From Clostridia bacterium (lineage in GTDB: Bacteria > Bacillota_A > Clostridia > Christensenellales > Aristaeellaceae), in contig JAFQEB010000137.1 of assembly GCA_017399225.1 (NCBI GenBank), forward strand, positions 1-48,896: a DNA stretch of 48,896 nt, read 5' to 3'. Under the pieces are notes generated by a model. That model was not told where the DNA came from. It saw only the letters and a program-made list of their open reading frames with translations, and did no database searches. Position numbers and translations under genes: made by a program. Shown here in pieces: positions 1 through 9,071 of this stretch (the stretch's first letter is position 1; every line of letters begins with the position of its first letter).

Positions 1-42
1 AGCCGCAAAGCAGACAACTCATAGGGAAGAGAGGGGGGATCG

Positions 43-106
43 GGGGGAAAGCACCATTTTGCTTTCCCCCGGCGGCTTTGCGCCGCTTTCGACGCGCGAA
101 AGCGGC
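43..106. other. Two tandem hairpins in a gene-free leader
   Basis: No gene was recognised in the first 353 bases. Two strong stem-loops lie side by side. The first pairs 43-53 with 60-70 (11 bp, loop CCATTT). The second pairs 82-91 with 97-106 (10 bp, loop ACGCG). Neither is followed by a T-run, so a simple Rho-independent terminator is not well supported. They could be the 3' end of an upstream transcript or an interspersed palindrome. Nothing else stands out in 107-293. Confidence 0.5.
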
Positions 107-293
107 CACCTGCGGCAAGCAGATTCAGCTTTGCAGGGAAAAAGAACCTCCACAAATTCAAGTTTATCGCTTTCATTCTTCACGCACAATCCCAAAACAT
201 CCCCCAGGCACGGCAGCCGAACAAAGCAGGATCGGATGAACACTCCCGCCCTGCCTTTTTACATTCCGTCACATCTCCGGCCCGCCGCCTGTC

Positions 294-322
294 TTGCGGA
301 AGCCAGGCAAACATGGTATGAT
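294..322 (+). promoter_or_regulatory. Promoter of the exopolysaccharide gene pair
   Basis: TTGCGG (294-299) and TATGAT (317-322) are separated by 17 bp, with an extended -10 TG at 314-315. The spacing and the extended -10 make this a convincing vegetative promoter. It lies 31 bases before the ATG at 354, whose ribosome-binding site GGGGGAGG occupies 343-350. Confidence 0.7.
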
Positions 323-353
323 AGCATCAGATCAAACGGAGAGGGGGAGGCTC

Positions 354-2705
354 ATGACCGGCGGAAGACTCAGGCGCTTTTGTGAACATGTGTATATGCT
401 GTCGGCGTGCGCCTTCCTCCTGTGGGATATCGCCTACATGACCGAGGCCGGGTGGACGTTCGCGCTGCGGGAGTTCTTTCCGGGGGCGATCTGCGCCCTG
501 GCCGTGGCGGCGCTGCTGCTGAGCCGGATGAAGCTGGGGGCAGGCTGGCTCCCGGCGGGGCTGTTGGCGTGGATGACCGCCGTCAGTGCCTGGCGGGGCG
601 TGCATGTGCTGGCCGGGGAGGCCGACGGGATCGTCAACGGCGTGCTGGCCTTTCTGGTGCTGCTGCCGGCGCCGCGCATCGTGGGCGAAAGGCGGCTGGC
701 AGGGTATCTTCGGGCGGTGCTGGCCCTGTGGACGGCATTCCTGACCCTCCAGGCTGCGACGGGCATGTGGGCGGCGCTGAGCGGTCATGCGGTGTTCAGC
801 CTGCGGGGCACCTGGTACATCGGCGTGAACCTGGGCGACCACCGGCTTTACCTGAACGCATATGTCACCACCGGCGCGGTGAAGCTGGGCCTGAGCGTGC
901 TGCTCGCGGGCCTGGGCGCAGCCATCTCCCGCAGGAGAGCCGCCCGTGCCGCCTACATCCTCTGCATGACGCTCCAGCTGGCCTGCCTGGCGCTGACGGA
1001 TTGCCGGACGGCCTTCCTGGCTGTGGGGGCGGGGCTGGGAGCCATGGCCTTTGCCGGGCTGCTGCATACCGCCCGACCCGGAGACAAACGCCGCCTGCGG
1101 AGGCTCTGCGCCCTGCTGGCTGTACCGGTGATCGCCCTGGGGGCTTACCTGGCGCTCTCCGGCCTGCTGACGGCCCTTGCGCCCCAGGTGCCCCAGGAGC
1201 TGGACAACATCACCCTGCTGGAGATCCCGGCCCACCTGCTGCCGGAGGCCTCGGCCGAGGCGGCGGAAGCGGTGCAGCACCGCCGGCTGGAAATGGGCAA
1301 CCTGTTCAACAACCGGCAGATCATCTGGGAGGCGGGCCTGCGCCTGCTGCGCTGGGAGCCCCGTTATCTCCTCACCGGCACGGGCAACGCCCGCGCCCAG
1401 GTGCTGACGAATATGTACATCCCCTATGGGGTCTACGACGGGCAGAATTTTGCCCATGTGCACAGCATCTATCTGCAGACGCTGATCTCCTGGGGCCTGC
1501 CGGGCTTTGCGCTGCTGGCGGCCTTCCTGATCGTCTTCCTGCGGGCGGCGTGGCGGTTGATGACCCGTTACCCCCTGCCTCTCTGGCAGCGGCTGACGCC
1601 GGTTCCGGTGCTGTATGTGCTGCTGTGTGACGCGGTGGACTGCTTCACCCGCCTGGCGGCCGGGTCGCCGCTGTTGTACTGGGGCTGCCTCTTTGCCGGG
1701 CTCACGCTGGTGATCGACCGCCGCGCCCGCGGGCAGGAGAGCATCCGTGCTGCGGAAGAGCGGTATTCGGCGGATGCGGTGGACGTTATCATCCCTGTTT
1801 ATAACGCAGCTGCGTATGTGGCCCGGGCGGTGGATTCGGCCCTCGGGCAGCCCATGGCCCGGGTGATCCTCGTGGACGACGGCTCCACCGACGGCAGCGG
1901 CAGGCTGTGCGATGCGCTGGCCGCAGCCAACAGCCGCATCACCGTGCTGCATCAGGAGAACCGGGGGGCGTCGGCGGCCCGCAACGCAGGCCTGCAGGCC
2001 TCCGGGGCGGCATACGTCGCCTTCCTGGATGCGGACGATATCCTGCTGCCCGGCGCGCTGGCCCTGCTGCTTTCCTGCATGGACGGCGCCGACGCGGCCC
2101 AGGGGCGCATCGTGCGGGAGACGCCGCGGGATCGGGCAGGGGAGGCCTGCGTGCGCCTGCCGGCCCGGGAGGCCCTGCGCCGCGCGCTGACGGACCCCAC
2201 CCGGCACCTGCTGTGCCACGGCTGGATCTTCCGGCGGGAGCTGCTGACGGAACGCTTCGACGAGCGCCTCTCCATGGGGGAGGACGGCCAGTGGCTGCTG
2301 CGCACGCTGCAAGGGGCCCGGGAGGCGGTTATGTGCGCCGCGCCGGTCTACCGCTATACCGTGCGGGGGGATTCGTCCCTCCATGGGCCGGACGGAGAAA
2401 GGGCGGACGCCTACATGCGCACGCTGGAGGCTGCCGCGCCGGCCCTTGCCGGGCTGGACATGCCCTGTGCCGCGGCGATGTACCGCCTGACCCACCTGCT
2501 GCTGTTGCTGACCCACACCGGGGCGGATATGGCCCGGCTGCGGGAGCTGCCCCTGTTTGACCAGGCCTTCCGCACGGCGAAGCTGCGGGGGCTTTCCCCG
2601 CGCATCTGCACGCTGCGGCTGCTCAAACGGCGCTGGTACCCGCTGGCGAAAGCGGCCGTGGGGCTGCGCAGGCTGCAAAACCGGCTTGCCTGCCGCAGAA
2701 GCTGA
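354..2705 (+). CDS. O-antigen ligase/polymerase fused to family 2 glycosyltransferase
   Basis: A 783-residue protein. I chose the ATG at 354 because GGGGGAGG sits just upstream; the open frame extends back to 294 without a better site. Residues 1 to about 465 form a polytopic membrane domain with many hydrophobic segments and a long loop carrying the FNNRQIIWEAGLRLL and HVHSIYLQTLISWGLPG stretches typical of the Wzy/WaaL (O-antigen ligase) family. From about residue 476 a classical GT2 domain begins (VDVIIPVYNAAAYVARAV, then VDDGSTDGSG and the DADD metal motif near residue 559). It probably both adds a sugar and polymerises or ligates a surface polysaccharide at the membrane. The fusion of the two activities is unusual. 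The GT4 fusion gene follows after 39 bases, so they are probably one operon. Confidence 0.85.
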   Translation: MTGGRLRRFCEHVYMLSACAFLLWDIAYMTEAGWTFALREFFPGAICALAVAALLLSRMKLGAGWLPAGLLAWMTAVSAWRGVHVLAGEADGIVNGVLAFLVLLPAPRIVGERRLAGYLRAVLALWTAFLTLQAATGMWAALSGHAVFSLRGTWYIGVNLGDHRLYLNAYVTTGAVKLGLSVLLAGLGAAISRRRAARAAYILCMTLQLACLALTDCRTAFLAVGAGLGAMAFAGLLHTARPGDKRRLRRLCALLAVPVIALGAYLALSGLLTALAPQVPQELDNITLLEIPAHLLPEASAEAAEAVQHRRLEMGNLFNNRQIIWEAGLRLLRWEPRYLLTGTGNARAQVLTNMYIPYGVYDGQNFAHVHSIYLQTLISWGLPGFALLAAFLIVFLRAAWRLMTRYPLPLWQRLTPVPVLYVLLCDAVDCFTRLAAGSPLLYWGCLFAGLTLVIDRRARGQESIRAAEERYSADAVDVIIPVYNAAAYVARAVDSALGQPMARVILVDDGSTDGSGRLCDALAAANSRITVLHQENRGASAARNAGLQASGAAYVAFLDADDILLPGALALLLSCMDGADAAQGRIVRETPRDRAGEACVRLPAREALRRALTDPTRHLLCHGWIFRRELLTERFDERLSMGEDGQWLLRTLQGAREAVMCAAPVYRYTVRGDSSLHGPDGERADAYMRTLEAAAPALAGLDMPCAAAMYRLTHLLLLLTHTGADMARLRELPLFDQAFRTAKLRGLSPRICTLRLLKRRWYPLAKAAVGLRRLQNRLACRRS

Positions 2706-2744
2706 TTCCCGAAACCTACTCCCTCTTTGTTGGAGGCGATCGAC

Positions 2745-4931
2745 ATGAAACCCGTTCGCGTGCTGGTGGTGGGCATGACGGCCACCGTCGGCGGTATTGA
2801 GAACTTTCTGGTGAACTATCTGAGCCGCATCGACAAAAGCCGGGTGCAGTTCGACTTCCTGACCCGTTTTGCCGACGCTGCTTATCCCGAGGCCCGCGCG
2901 GCCATCGGCAGGACCTATGTCATCCCCAGGCGCAGCGAGTCCCCCGTGCGGTTTTACCGGGAGATCAGCGACTTCTTCGCCGCCCATCACGGGGAATATG
3001 ACGTGGTGTGGGACAATGAGTGCATGTTCAACGACATGACCCCCCTGAAGCTGGCGGCGGAATACGGCGTGCCCGTGCGCATCGCCCACAGCCACAACCC
3101 GGAGAACATGGACGTCTCTCTGCGGGGACGGGGGCAGGAGCTGCTGCACCGCGTCCAGCGCCGCCGTCTGAGCCGCTATGCCAATGTGCTCTGGGCCTGC
3201 TCGGAGGAATCGGCCCGGTGGGCCTGCCCGGCGATGGATCTGGCCCCGGCGGTCATCCCCAACGCCATTGACGCCGCCGCCTTCCGCTTCAACGCGGAGA
3301 TCCGCCGGGAGGTGCGGGCGCAGTACGGCCTGGAGGACTGCCTGGTGGTGGGCCATGTGGGCCGGCTGCAGTATCAGAAGAATCAGGCGTTCCTGCTGGA
3401 AGCCTTTGCCCGGCTGCACACGGCGGAGCCCCGCGCCCGCCTCGTGATCGCCGGAGACGGCCCGGAGCTTGCCGCGCTGGAGGCCCGGGCGGTATCCCTG
3501 GGCGTGGCGCAGGCGGTGCTCTTCCTGGGCGCGAGGGACGACGTGCCCCGCTTGCTGCAGGCCTTTGATCTGTTTGTGATGCCCTCCCGCTTTGAGGGGC
3601 TGGGCATGGCTGCGCTGGAGGCCCAGGCGGCGGGGCTGCCCTGCCTGCTGTCGGCTGCGGTGCCGAAAGCTGCCGCCGTTACGCCGGCGTGCGCCTTCCT
3701 CCCTGCGGAGGATGCGGAGGCCTGGGCGGCCCGGATGCTGGAGATGCTCCGGGAGGCGGAGAAATGCGGGCGGCCGGACAACACGGAGCTTCTGGCGCAG
3801 GCCGGATATGATATCGCCCGGGCTGCCGAGCGGCTGACCGGGCGCTTTGAACAGCTGGTGAAGCGGGAGCGGCGTTTTCAGCGCCGGTTTCTGCTTACGG
3901 TGCGCTCCGGCGCAAAGGGCGTGCCGGCGATGAACAAGGCCCGCGATGATGTGCGCCGCTTTGCCGCCGAAAACGGCTATGCGCCGGTGAAGATCACCGC
4001 CGGGGACAGCGCCCGGGGCGTCTGGTGGAAGCAGGCCCTGCTGACGGCTCGGGTGCTCTGGGACTGGACGAGCCTCTTTTTCCGCCTTCGTTACCGGGAT
4101 ATCCTGCTGGTACAGTACCCGTATTTCCCTGTCAAGGCGGCGCCCATCGCCCGCTTCGGGCTGCATATGCTCAAATGGAAGGGCGTCGAGACCGCTGCGC
4201 TGGTGCATGACCTGGATTCCCTGCGGCTCATCGGCGGCGACGGAGCCCGCTGGAGCGATCAGGTGCTGCTGCCCTCCTTTGACCGCATCATCTGCCACAA
4301 CGGGCGGATGCAGGCATATCTGGCCAGCCAGGGCGTCCCCCGCGGGAAGCTCACGCCGCTGACCCTCTTCGATTATCACACGGAAGCCCCCATGCCGGAG
4401 CGGGAGCGTAGCCTCTCGGTGTGCGTGGCGGGCAATCTGAGCCGGGAGAAGTCCGGTTACCTCTACGCGCTGCCCCGCACGAAGCTTGTCTGGCACCTCT
4501 ACGGCGGCGGCTGGAAGGGCAAAAAGCGCCGCACGGACGTCATCTCCCACGGAGAAGTCGCGCCGGAGAAGCTGCCCGGTGTGCTGGAGGGCGCCTTTGG
4601 CCTGGTGTGGGACGGACCTTCCACGGAGCGCTGCAGCGGCGCATACGGCGCGTACCTGATGCTCAATGATCCGCACAAGATGTCGCTCTACCTGGCTGCC
4701 GGGATGCCGGTGGTCGTGTGGGCCTGTTCTGCGCAGGCGGATCTTGTCAGGGCAGAGGGCGCGGGCCTGGTGATCGAAAGGCTCGGCGAGCTGCCGGCGG
4801 CCATCGCTGCGGTGCCCCCTGAGGCCTATGCAGAGATGGCAGGCAATGCCCGCAGGCTGGGAGAGAAGCTGCGGTGCGGCGTATACCTGACCCGGGCGCT
4901 GGCCGGGATGGAAAAACCGGACGCCCGATGA
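2745..4931 (+). CDS. Double glycosyltransferase: GT4 domain plus second galactofuranosyltransferase-like GT
   Basis: A 728-residue cytoplasmic protein. The ATG at 2745 is preceded by TTGGAGGCG. Residues 1 to about 380 are a GT4 (GT-B fold) enzyme: an N-terminal VLVVGMTATVGGIENF glycine-rich loop, GHVGRLQYQKNQ at the start of the donor domain, and the E-x7-E type motif in SRFEGLGMAALEA. From about residue 396 (MNKARDDVRRFAAENGY) a second, complete GT-B-like enzyme follows. It resembles WbbI/GlfT-type sugar transferases, with VQYPYFPVKAAP and YGAYLMLNDPHKMSLYL. The two halves probably add successive sugars to a lipid-linked repeat unit polymerised by the preceding protein. An internal methionine at residue 396 could allow separate translation of the second half, but I see no strong ribosome-binding site there. 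Confidence 0.85.
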   Translation: MKPVRVLVVGMTATVGGIENFLVNYLSRIDKSRVQFDFLTRFADAAYPEARAAIGRTYVIPRRSESPVRFYREISDFFAAHHGEYDVVWDNECMFNDMTPLKLAAEYGVPVRIAHSHNPENMDVSLRGRGQELLHRVQRRRLSRYANVLWACSEESARWACPAMDLAPAVIPNAIDAAAFRFNAEIRREVRAQYGLEDCLVVGHVGRLQYQKNQAFLLEAFARLHTAEPRARLVIAGDGPELAALEARAVSLGVAQAVLFLGARDDVPRLLQAFDLFVMPSRFEGLGMAALEAQAAGLPCLLSAAVPKAAAVTPACAFLPAEDAEAWAARMLEMLREAEKCGRPDNTELLAQAGYDIARAAERLTGRFEQLVKRERRFQRRFLLTVRSGAKGVPAMNKARDDVRRFAAENGYAPVKITAGDSARGVWWKQALLTARVLWDWTSLFFRLRYRDILLVQYPYFPVKAAPIARFGLHMLKWKGVETAALVHDLDSLRLIGGDGARWSDQVLLPSFDRIICHNGRMQAYLASQGVPRGKLTPLTLFDYHTEAPMPERERSLSVCVAGNLSREKSGYLYALPRTKLVWHLYGGGWKGKKRRTDVISHGEVAPEKLPGVLEGAFGLVWDGPSTERCSGAYGAYLMLNDPHKMSLYLAAGMPVVVWACSAQADLVRAEGAGLVIERLGELPAAIAAVPPEAYAEMAGNARRLGEKLRCGVYLTRALAGMEKPDAR

Positions 4932-4953
4932 CTGGGAACAGAGAAAATCCTAT

Positions 4954-4982
4954 GCGGCGCACAAAAAAAGTGCGCCGCTTTT
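4954..4982 (+). terminator. Rho-independent terminator after the glycosyltransferase genes
   Basis: GCGGCGCAC (4954-4962) pairs perfectly with GTGCGCCGC (4970-4978) around an A7 loop and is followed by TTTT. It ends the exopolysaccharide operon 22 bases after the stop codon. Confidence 0.85.
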
Positions 4983-5050
4983 GCAAATTATGGACAATTT
5001 GGCAGCAAAAAAGGACAAAACGGGCTCTCGAAAGACCGAAAGAGAGTTAC

Positions 5051-5130
5051 GAAAACGATTTTCTTGTAAATGTAAACGGTTTCTAAAAATGCCCTCAAAC
5101 GCAGGAAAATGCACAATGGTAACGCTTTCG
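5051..5130. promoter_or_regulatory. Cluster of LacI/cre-type operator half-palindromes
   Basis: Three sites with the LacI-family pattern (A/T arms around a central CG) occur within 80 bases: GAAAACGATTTTC (5051-5063), TGTAAACGGTTTCT (5071-5084, one base off the cre consensus) and TGGTAACGCTTTCG (5117-5130). They lie upstream of the LacI-family gene and probably serve for autoregulation or CcpA-type catabolite control. Sequence match only; no binding evidence. Confidence 0.5.
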
Positions 5131-5188
5131 GTGCGTTGCTGACATGGCGAATATGGAGGGAAACATCGGTAAAAATCACAAAAAGGGC

Positions 5189-5255
5189 TTGACTTTTTCG
5201 GCGAGGATGTTGTATACTTACTTACGAAACGAAACCGGTTTAGCGAATGTTTCGC
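5189..5255 (+). promoter_or_regulatory. Promoter and palindromic operator of the LacI-family gene
   Basis: TTGACT (5189-5194) and TATACT (5213-5218) are 18 bp apart. Just downstream lie two palindromes: AAACCGGTTT (5232-5241) and GCGAA-TGT-TTCGC (5243-5255). Their position over the expected start of transcription fits repression by the LacI-family protein encoded 45 bases further on. Confidence 0.65.
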
Positions 5256-5299
5256 AAATCATCAGCATACGGATGCCGTGAATGGGGGGAGGAGCGACA

Positions 5300-6319
5300 G
5301 TGGCCGTCACCATCAAGGATGTGTCCGCGAAGTGTGGCCTGTCGATCTCCACGGTCAGCAAGGCGTTCAATAACTACGCCGACATCAGCGCCGAGACACG
5401 CGAGCTCGTCCACCGGACGGCGAGGGAGATCGGCTACTACCCCAACGCCATCGCGCGTACGCTGAAGACCAACCGCTCCTACAACCTGGGCGTGCTGTTC
5501 CAGGAGGAGCGCGGCACCGGTCTCACCCACAGCTTTTTCGCCTCGGTGCTGGACGCATTCAAATCCGAAGCCGAGAAGCACGGGTACGACATCACCTTCA
5601 TCAATCACAACATCGGCTGGACGGGCATGACCTACCTGGAGCACTGCCGCTACCGCAATGTGGACGGCGTGTGCGTGGTCTGCGCCAACTTCTACGCCCC
5701 TGAGGTCGTGGAGCTGGTGGCCAGCGATATCCCGGTCGTCACCATCGACCACGCTTTCTCCAACCGCTCCTGCGTGCTGTCCCAGAATATTGAGGGCATG
5801 AAGGCGCTGGTTGCACACGCGGCTTCCTTCGGGCACCGCCGCATCGCTTATGTGCACGGCGAGCACGCCTCGGTCACGGAGAACCGCATCACCGGCTTCT
5901 ACCGCGGACTGAGCGAGCAGGGGATCGAGGCCGAAGCTGACTACCTGGTCGAATCGGTTTACGACAGCCCGGAGGGCGGCGCGGAGGCGCTGCGCAAGCT
6001 GCTGAGCCTGCCGGAGCCCCCCACCTGCATCCTCATGCCGGATGACCACTGCGCCTTGGGTGCGCTGGAGGCCGCGGCAAAGATGGGCCTTCGGGTTCCC
6101 GAGGATCTGTCCATCGGCGGATACGACGGCAGCCGCGTCACGCAGATGAGTCACCCGCGCATCACCACCGTCGTGCAGGACAGCCAACGCATGGGCAAGC
6201 AGGCCGCGCTCTACCTGATCGACCGCATCGAAAACCCGCGTACCGCCGGCAGTGAAACGGGGCTTATCCCCACCAAGCTCCTGCCCGGTGAGTCCATTGG
6301 CCCTGTGCCTGCAAACTGA
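5300..6319 (+). CDS. LacI/GalR-family transcriptional regulator
   Basis: A 339-residue regulator. The GTG at 5300 is preferred over the ATG at 5282 because GGGGGAGGAG lies seven bases before it. Residues 1-50 are the helix-turn-helix and hinge region (TIKDVSAKCGLSISTVSKAF, then YYPNAIARTLKTNRS). The remainder is a periplasmic-binding-protein-like sugar sensor ending in a typical QDSQRMGKQAALYLIDRIE segment. It probably binds the operator-like palindromes at 5051-5255 and controls the adjacent sugar importer, releasing DNA when a sugar effector binds. The binding-protein gene follows after 120 bases with no strong promoter visible in the gap, so read-through is possible. Confidence 0.9.
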   Translation: MAVTIKDVSAKCGLSISTVSKAFNNYADISAETRELVHRTAREIGYYPNAIARTLKTNRSYNLGVLFQEERGTGLTHSFFASVLDAFKSEAEKHGYDITFINHNIGWTGMTYLEHCRYRNVDGVCVVCANFYAPEVVELVASDIPVVTIDHAFSNRSCVLSQNIEGMKALVAHAASFGHRRIAYVHGEHASVTENRITGFYRGLSEQGIEAEADYLVESVYDSPEGGAEALRKLLSLPEPPTCILMPDDHCALGALEAAAKMGLRVPEDLSIGGYDGSRVTQMSHPRITTVVQDSQRMGKQAALYLIDRIENPRTAGSETGLIPTKLLPGESIGPVPAN

Positions 6320-6439
6320 GCAGGGCGGGGAGCCTGGGAGCCGAAGTGCTCCTGTCAATTTAGTCTTTAGGCAACACTGTGGTGCTGCTTATAGAAAAAT
6401 AGCCTCCGCGAGAGGCAAATAAGTAAGGAGGAACCCCCT

Positions 6440-7798
6440 ATGAAGAAGGTCCTTTCCCTGGTTCTGGCCGCTATCATGCTGATGGGCATGGTCAGCTTCG
6501 CCGGTGCTGAAGAAGAGATCACCCTGAACGTGTGGTCCTTCACCAATGAGCTGGAAGGCATGATCAACAAGTACTATGCCCCCTCTCATCCCAATGTGAA
6601 GATCAACTACGTGATCTACCCCACCGACGGTGGCGAGTTCACCTCCAAGGTTGACACCATCATGGCGTCTGCCGCCGCTTCCGACGAAGCTCCCGACATC
6701 TTTGCTCTGGAAGCTGCGTTCGTGAAGAAGTACGTCAACTCCAACGTGACCGCTGACCTGGCTAAGGTTGGCATCACCGAGGCTGACGTGGCTGCCGCTA
6801 TCCCCGTCATGAAGCAGATCGGCACCAACACTGCCACTGGCGAACTGAAGGGTCTGTCCTGGCAGGCTACCCCCGGCGCTCTGATGTACCGTGCTTCCCT
6901 GGCTGAGAAGTACCTGGGCGTCAAGACTCCCGAAGAGTTCCAGGCCAAGGTTGCTGACTGGGATCTGTTCATGGAGACCGCTGCTGAGATCAACGAGAAG
7001 TCCGAAGGCGCCGTGAAGATGGTCGTTGGCGCTGGCGACATCTGGAACGCTTTCAACTTCGGCCGTGAGCAGGGCTGGGTCGTTGACAACAAGCTGGTCA
7101 TCGACGACGTTCTGTACGATTACCTGGATCTGGCCAAGGTGCTGGAAGAGGACAACCTGTCCAACAAGGGCGGCGCTTGGACCGAGGTTTGGTTCGCTGG
7201 CATGAAGTCCGACACCACCCTGTGCTTCTTCCTGCCCACCTGGGGCCTGCACTACACCCTGAAGCCCAACTGCACCACCGGCTACCTCGACACCATGACC
7301 GAGGAAGAGCTGGCTGCTACCTCCGAGGCCAACAACGGCACCTACGGTGACTGGCGCATGGTCGCTGGCCCCGTCGGCTACAGCTGGGGCGGCACCTGGA
7401 TCGGCGCCAACGCTGCCAAGGTTGAGGCTGCTTCCGATGCCAAGAAGGCTGCTATCAAGGAATTCATCCTGTTCTTCACCATGAGCGAAGACTTCCTGTA
7501 CCAGTACGCCAAGGACTCCGGCGACTTCGTCGGCTCCAACGCTGTGGTTGACAAGATTCTGGCCGAGGGCGGCACGCCCAACCCCTTCCTGGGCGGTCAG
7601 GACCATTACTCCATCTTCGCCGAGGCTGCTAACCTGGCCAACGGCTCCATCATGACCGACTACGACGAGAAGATGAACTCCCTGTGGGATCAGTTCGTCA
7701 CCACTCCCTACTCCAAGGGCGAGATGGAACTGGATGCTGCGATCGCCGAGTTCAAGGCTCAGGTTACCGCTCAGTTCCCCGAGCTGGTGGTTGAGTAA
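6440..7798 (+). CDS. Sugar ABC transporter substrate-binding protein (family 1)
   Basis: A 452-residue extracytoplasmic solute-binding protein. AAGGAGG lies just before the ATG. Residues 1-23 are a Sec signal peptide with a probable cleavage after AGA-23; there is no lipobox cysteine, so membrane anchoring is not obvious. The mature part (ITLNVWSFTNELEGMINKYY at its start) fits the MalE/UgpB-like family that captures oligosaccharides. Codon use is strikingly narrow (CTG, GGC, AAG, AAC, GCT), more so than the regulator upstream, suggesting very high expression. A hairpin follows the stop codon and probably lowers expression of the permeases downstream. Confidence 0.9.
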   Translation: MKKVLSLVLAAIMLMGMVSFAGAEEEITLNVWSFTNELEGMINKYYAPSHPNVKINYVIYPTDGGEFTSKVDTIMASAAASDEAPDIFALEAAFVKKYVNSNVTADLAKVGITEADVAAAIPVMKQIGTNTATGELKGLSWQATPGALMYRASLAEKYLGVKTPEEFQAKVADWDLFMETAAEINEKSEGAVKMVVGAGDIWNAFNFGREQGWVVDNKLVIDDVLYDYLDLAKVLEEDNLSNKGGAWTEVWFAGMKSDTTLCFFLPTWGLHYTLKPNCTTGYLDTMTEEELAATSEANNGTYGDWRMVAGPVGYSWGGTWIGANAAKVEAASDAKKAAIKEFILFFTMSEDFLYQYAKDSGDFVGSNAVVDKILAEGGTPNPFLGGQDHYSIFAEAANLANGSIMTDYDEKMNSLWDQFVTTPYSKGEMELDAAIAEFKAQVTAQFPELVVE

Positions 7799-7834
7799 TC
7801 AACGCATCGCGTAAGCGATCATCGGTAAACACAC

Positions 7835-7917
7835 GGGGGCTGCCTCCGCCGCTTCATTGGGGCAGGGGCAGCCCCCTTTCCTGATTCTCCCGCCGGGTTC
7901 TTCCGGCGGGGAGAATC
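7835..7917 (+). terminator. Intercistronic hairpins between binding protein and permeases
   Basis: GGGGGCTGCC (7835-7844) pairs with GGCAGCCCCC (7867-7876) and is followed by TTTCC. A second stem pairs ATTCTCCCGCCGG (7883 onward) with CCGGCGGGGAGAAT (to about 7917). The weak T-run suggests a partial terminator or a mRNA-protecting structure that sets the ratio of binding protein to permease. Confidence 0.55.
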
Positions 7918-7982
7918 CGGCGGAAGAATCAGGCGATCACCCTCTGCGCAGGGTGAAATCTTGTATGCAAAGGGGTGGAAAG

Positions 7983-9071
7983 ATGCAGGAGAATTCCACT
8001 AAGGCGAAGAAGGTAAAAGTCGTTGACGTACCGGCGAGTGATGTGGACATTGCCCCCAAAACGGTTGAGGTCGGCACCAAGTCGGCCGGAGTCAATACCA
8101 AGCCTGTCATTGCCAATAAGAGAATCAAGCGCAAGTCCATCAGCTACGATAAGTACGGCTACCTGTTCGTGGCGCCGTTCTTTATCACTTTCCTCATTTT
8201 CCAGCTGTATCCCATTTTCTTTACCTTCCGCACGTCCCTGACGGACGCTGCCGGTTGGGATAAGATTCTGGACAACCAGATCATCGGCTTTGATAACTTT
8301 GCAAAGATCTTCAACTTTGGCTCCGAAGTTGCCAACAACTTCTGGAAGTCCCTGGGCAATACCGTCATCATGTGGGTGTTCAACTTCGTGCCCCAGATCG
8401 GTATGGCACTGCTGCTGGCCAGCTGGTTCACCGACAGCCGTATGCGGCTGAAGTTCCAGGGCGGCTTCAAGGTGCTGATCTTCATGCCCAACATCATCAC
8501 TGCCGCGACCATCGGTATCCTGTTCATGGCGCTGTTCGGCTACCCCGTTGCGCCCGTGAACACTCTGCTGCAGCAGTTCGGCCTGCTCCATGAGCCCTTT
8601 GAGTTCATGCGCAGCACGGTGGCTGCCCGCGGCATCGTGTCCTTCATCCAGTGGTGGATGTGGTACGGCAATACCATGATCATCATGATCGCCGGTATTC
8701 TGGGCATCAACCCTGCGCTGTTTGAGGCGGCGCTGGTGGACGGCTGTTCTTCCCGTCAGACCTTCTGGAAGATCACCCTGCCGCTGATCCGCCCCATCCT
8801 GCTGTACAACCTGGTCACCTCCCTCGTCGGCGGCCTGACCATGTTCGACATCCCGCACCTGATGACGCAGGGCGGCCCCAACTACACCACCAACACCGTG
8901 GCCCGCTTCATCTACCAGCAGGGCTTCGAGACGCCCAACAACTTCAACATGGCTTCTGCGGCCTCCGTTGTGCTGTTCGGCATCATCGTCATCTGCTCGC
9001 TGATCCTCTCTGCCATCATGAAGGATCGCGATGTGCAGCCTAAGAAGAAGATCAAGGGGGTGGGCAAATGA
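7983..9071 (+). CDS. Sugar ABC transporter permease, MalF/UgpA type
   Basis: A 362-residue inner-membrane permease. I chose the ATG at 7983, behind AGGGGTGGAAAG; the frame is open further upstream, and an ATG at 7965 is possible. Residues 1 to about 55 are a charged cytoplasmic tail, rich in Val/Lys/Asp, that is longer than usual. The first membrane segment begins near YGYLFVAPFFITFLIFQLYP. The cytoplasmic EAA loop that docks the ATPase is clear (EAALVDGCSSRQTFWKITLP, from about residue 248). It pairs with the next permease, whose ATG overlaps this stop codon (ATGA). No ATPase gene is present; a shared MsmK/UgpC-type ATPase elsewhere is likely. Confidence 0.88.
   Translation: MQENSTKAKKVKVVDVPASDVDIAPKTVEVGTKSAGVNTKPVIANKRIKRKSISYDKYGYLFVAPFFITFLIFQLYPIFFTFRTSLTDAAGWDKILDNQIIGFDNFAKIFNFGSEVANNFWKSLGNTVIMWVFNFVPQIGMALLLASWFTDSRMRLKFQGGFKVLIFMPNIITAATIGILFMALFGYPVAPVNTLLQQFGLLHEPFEFMRSTVAARGIVSFIQWWMWYGNTMIIMIAGILGINPALFEAALVDGCSSRQTFWKITLPLIRPILLYNLVTSLVGGLTMFDIPHLMTQGGPNYTTNTVARFIYQQGFETPNNFNMASAASVVLFGIIVICSLILSAIMKDRDVQPKKKIKGVGK

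Noticed and set aside
327..4676. A 1449-codon open frame on the minus strand opposite the two glycosyltransferase genes
   Set aside because: It is a shadow of GC-rich codon use on the plus strand; the composition is Arg/Gln/His/Pro-rich, without domains or ribosome-binding site, and the plus-strand genes have clear family motifs.
7857..7982. N-terminal extension of the first permease from 7857
   Set aside because: The stretch overlaps the intercistronic hairpins and has no ribosome-binding site; the ATG at 7983 is well placed.
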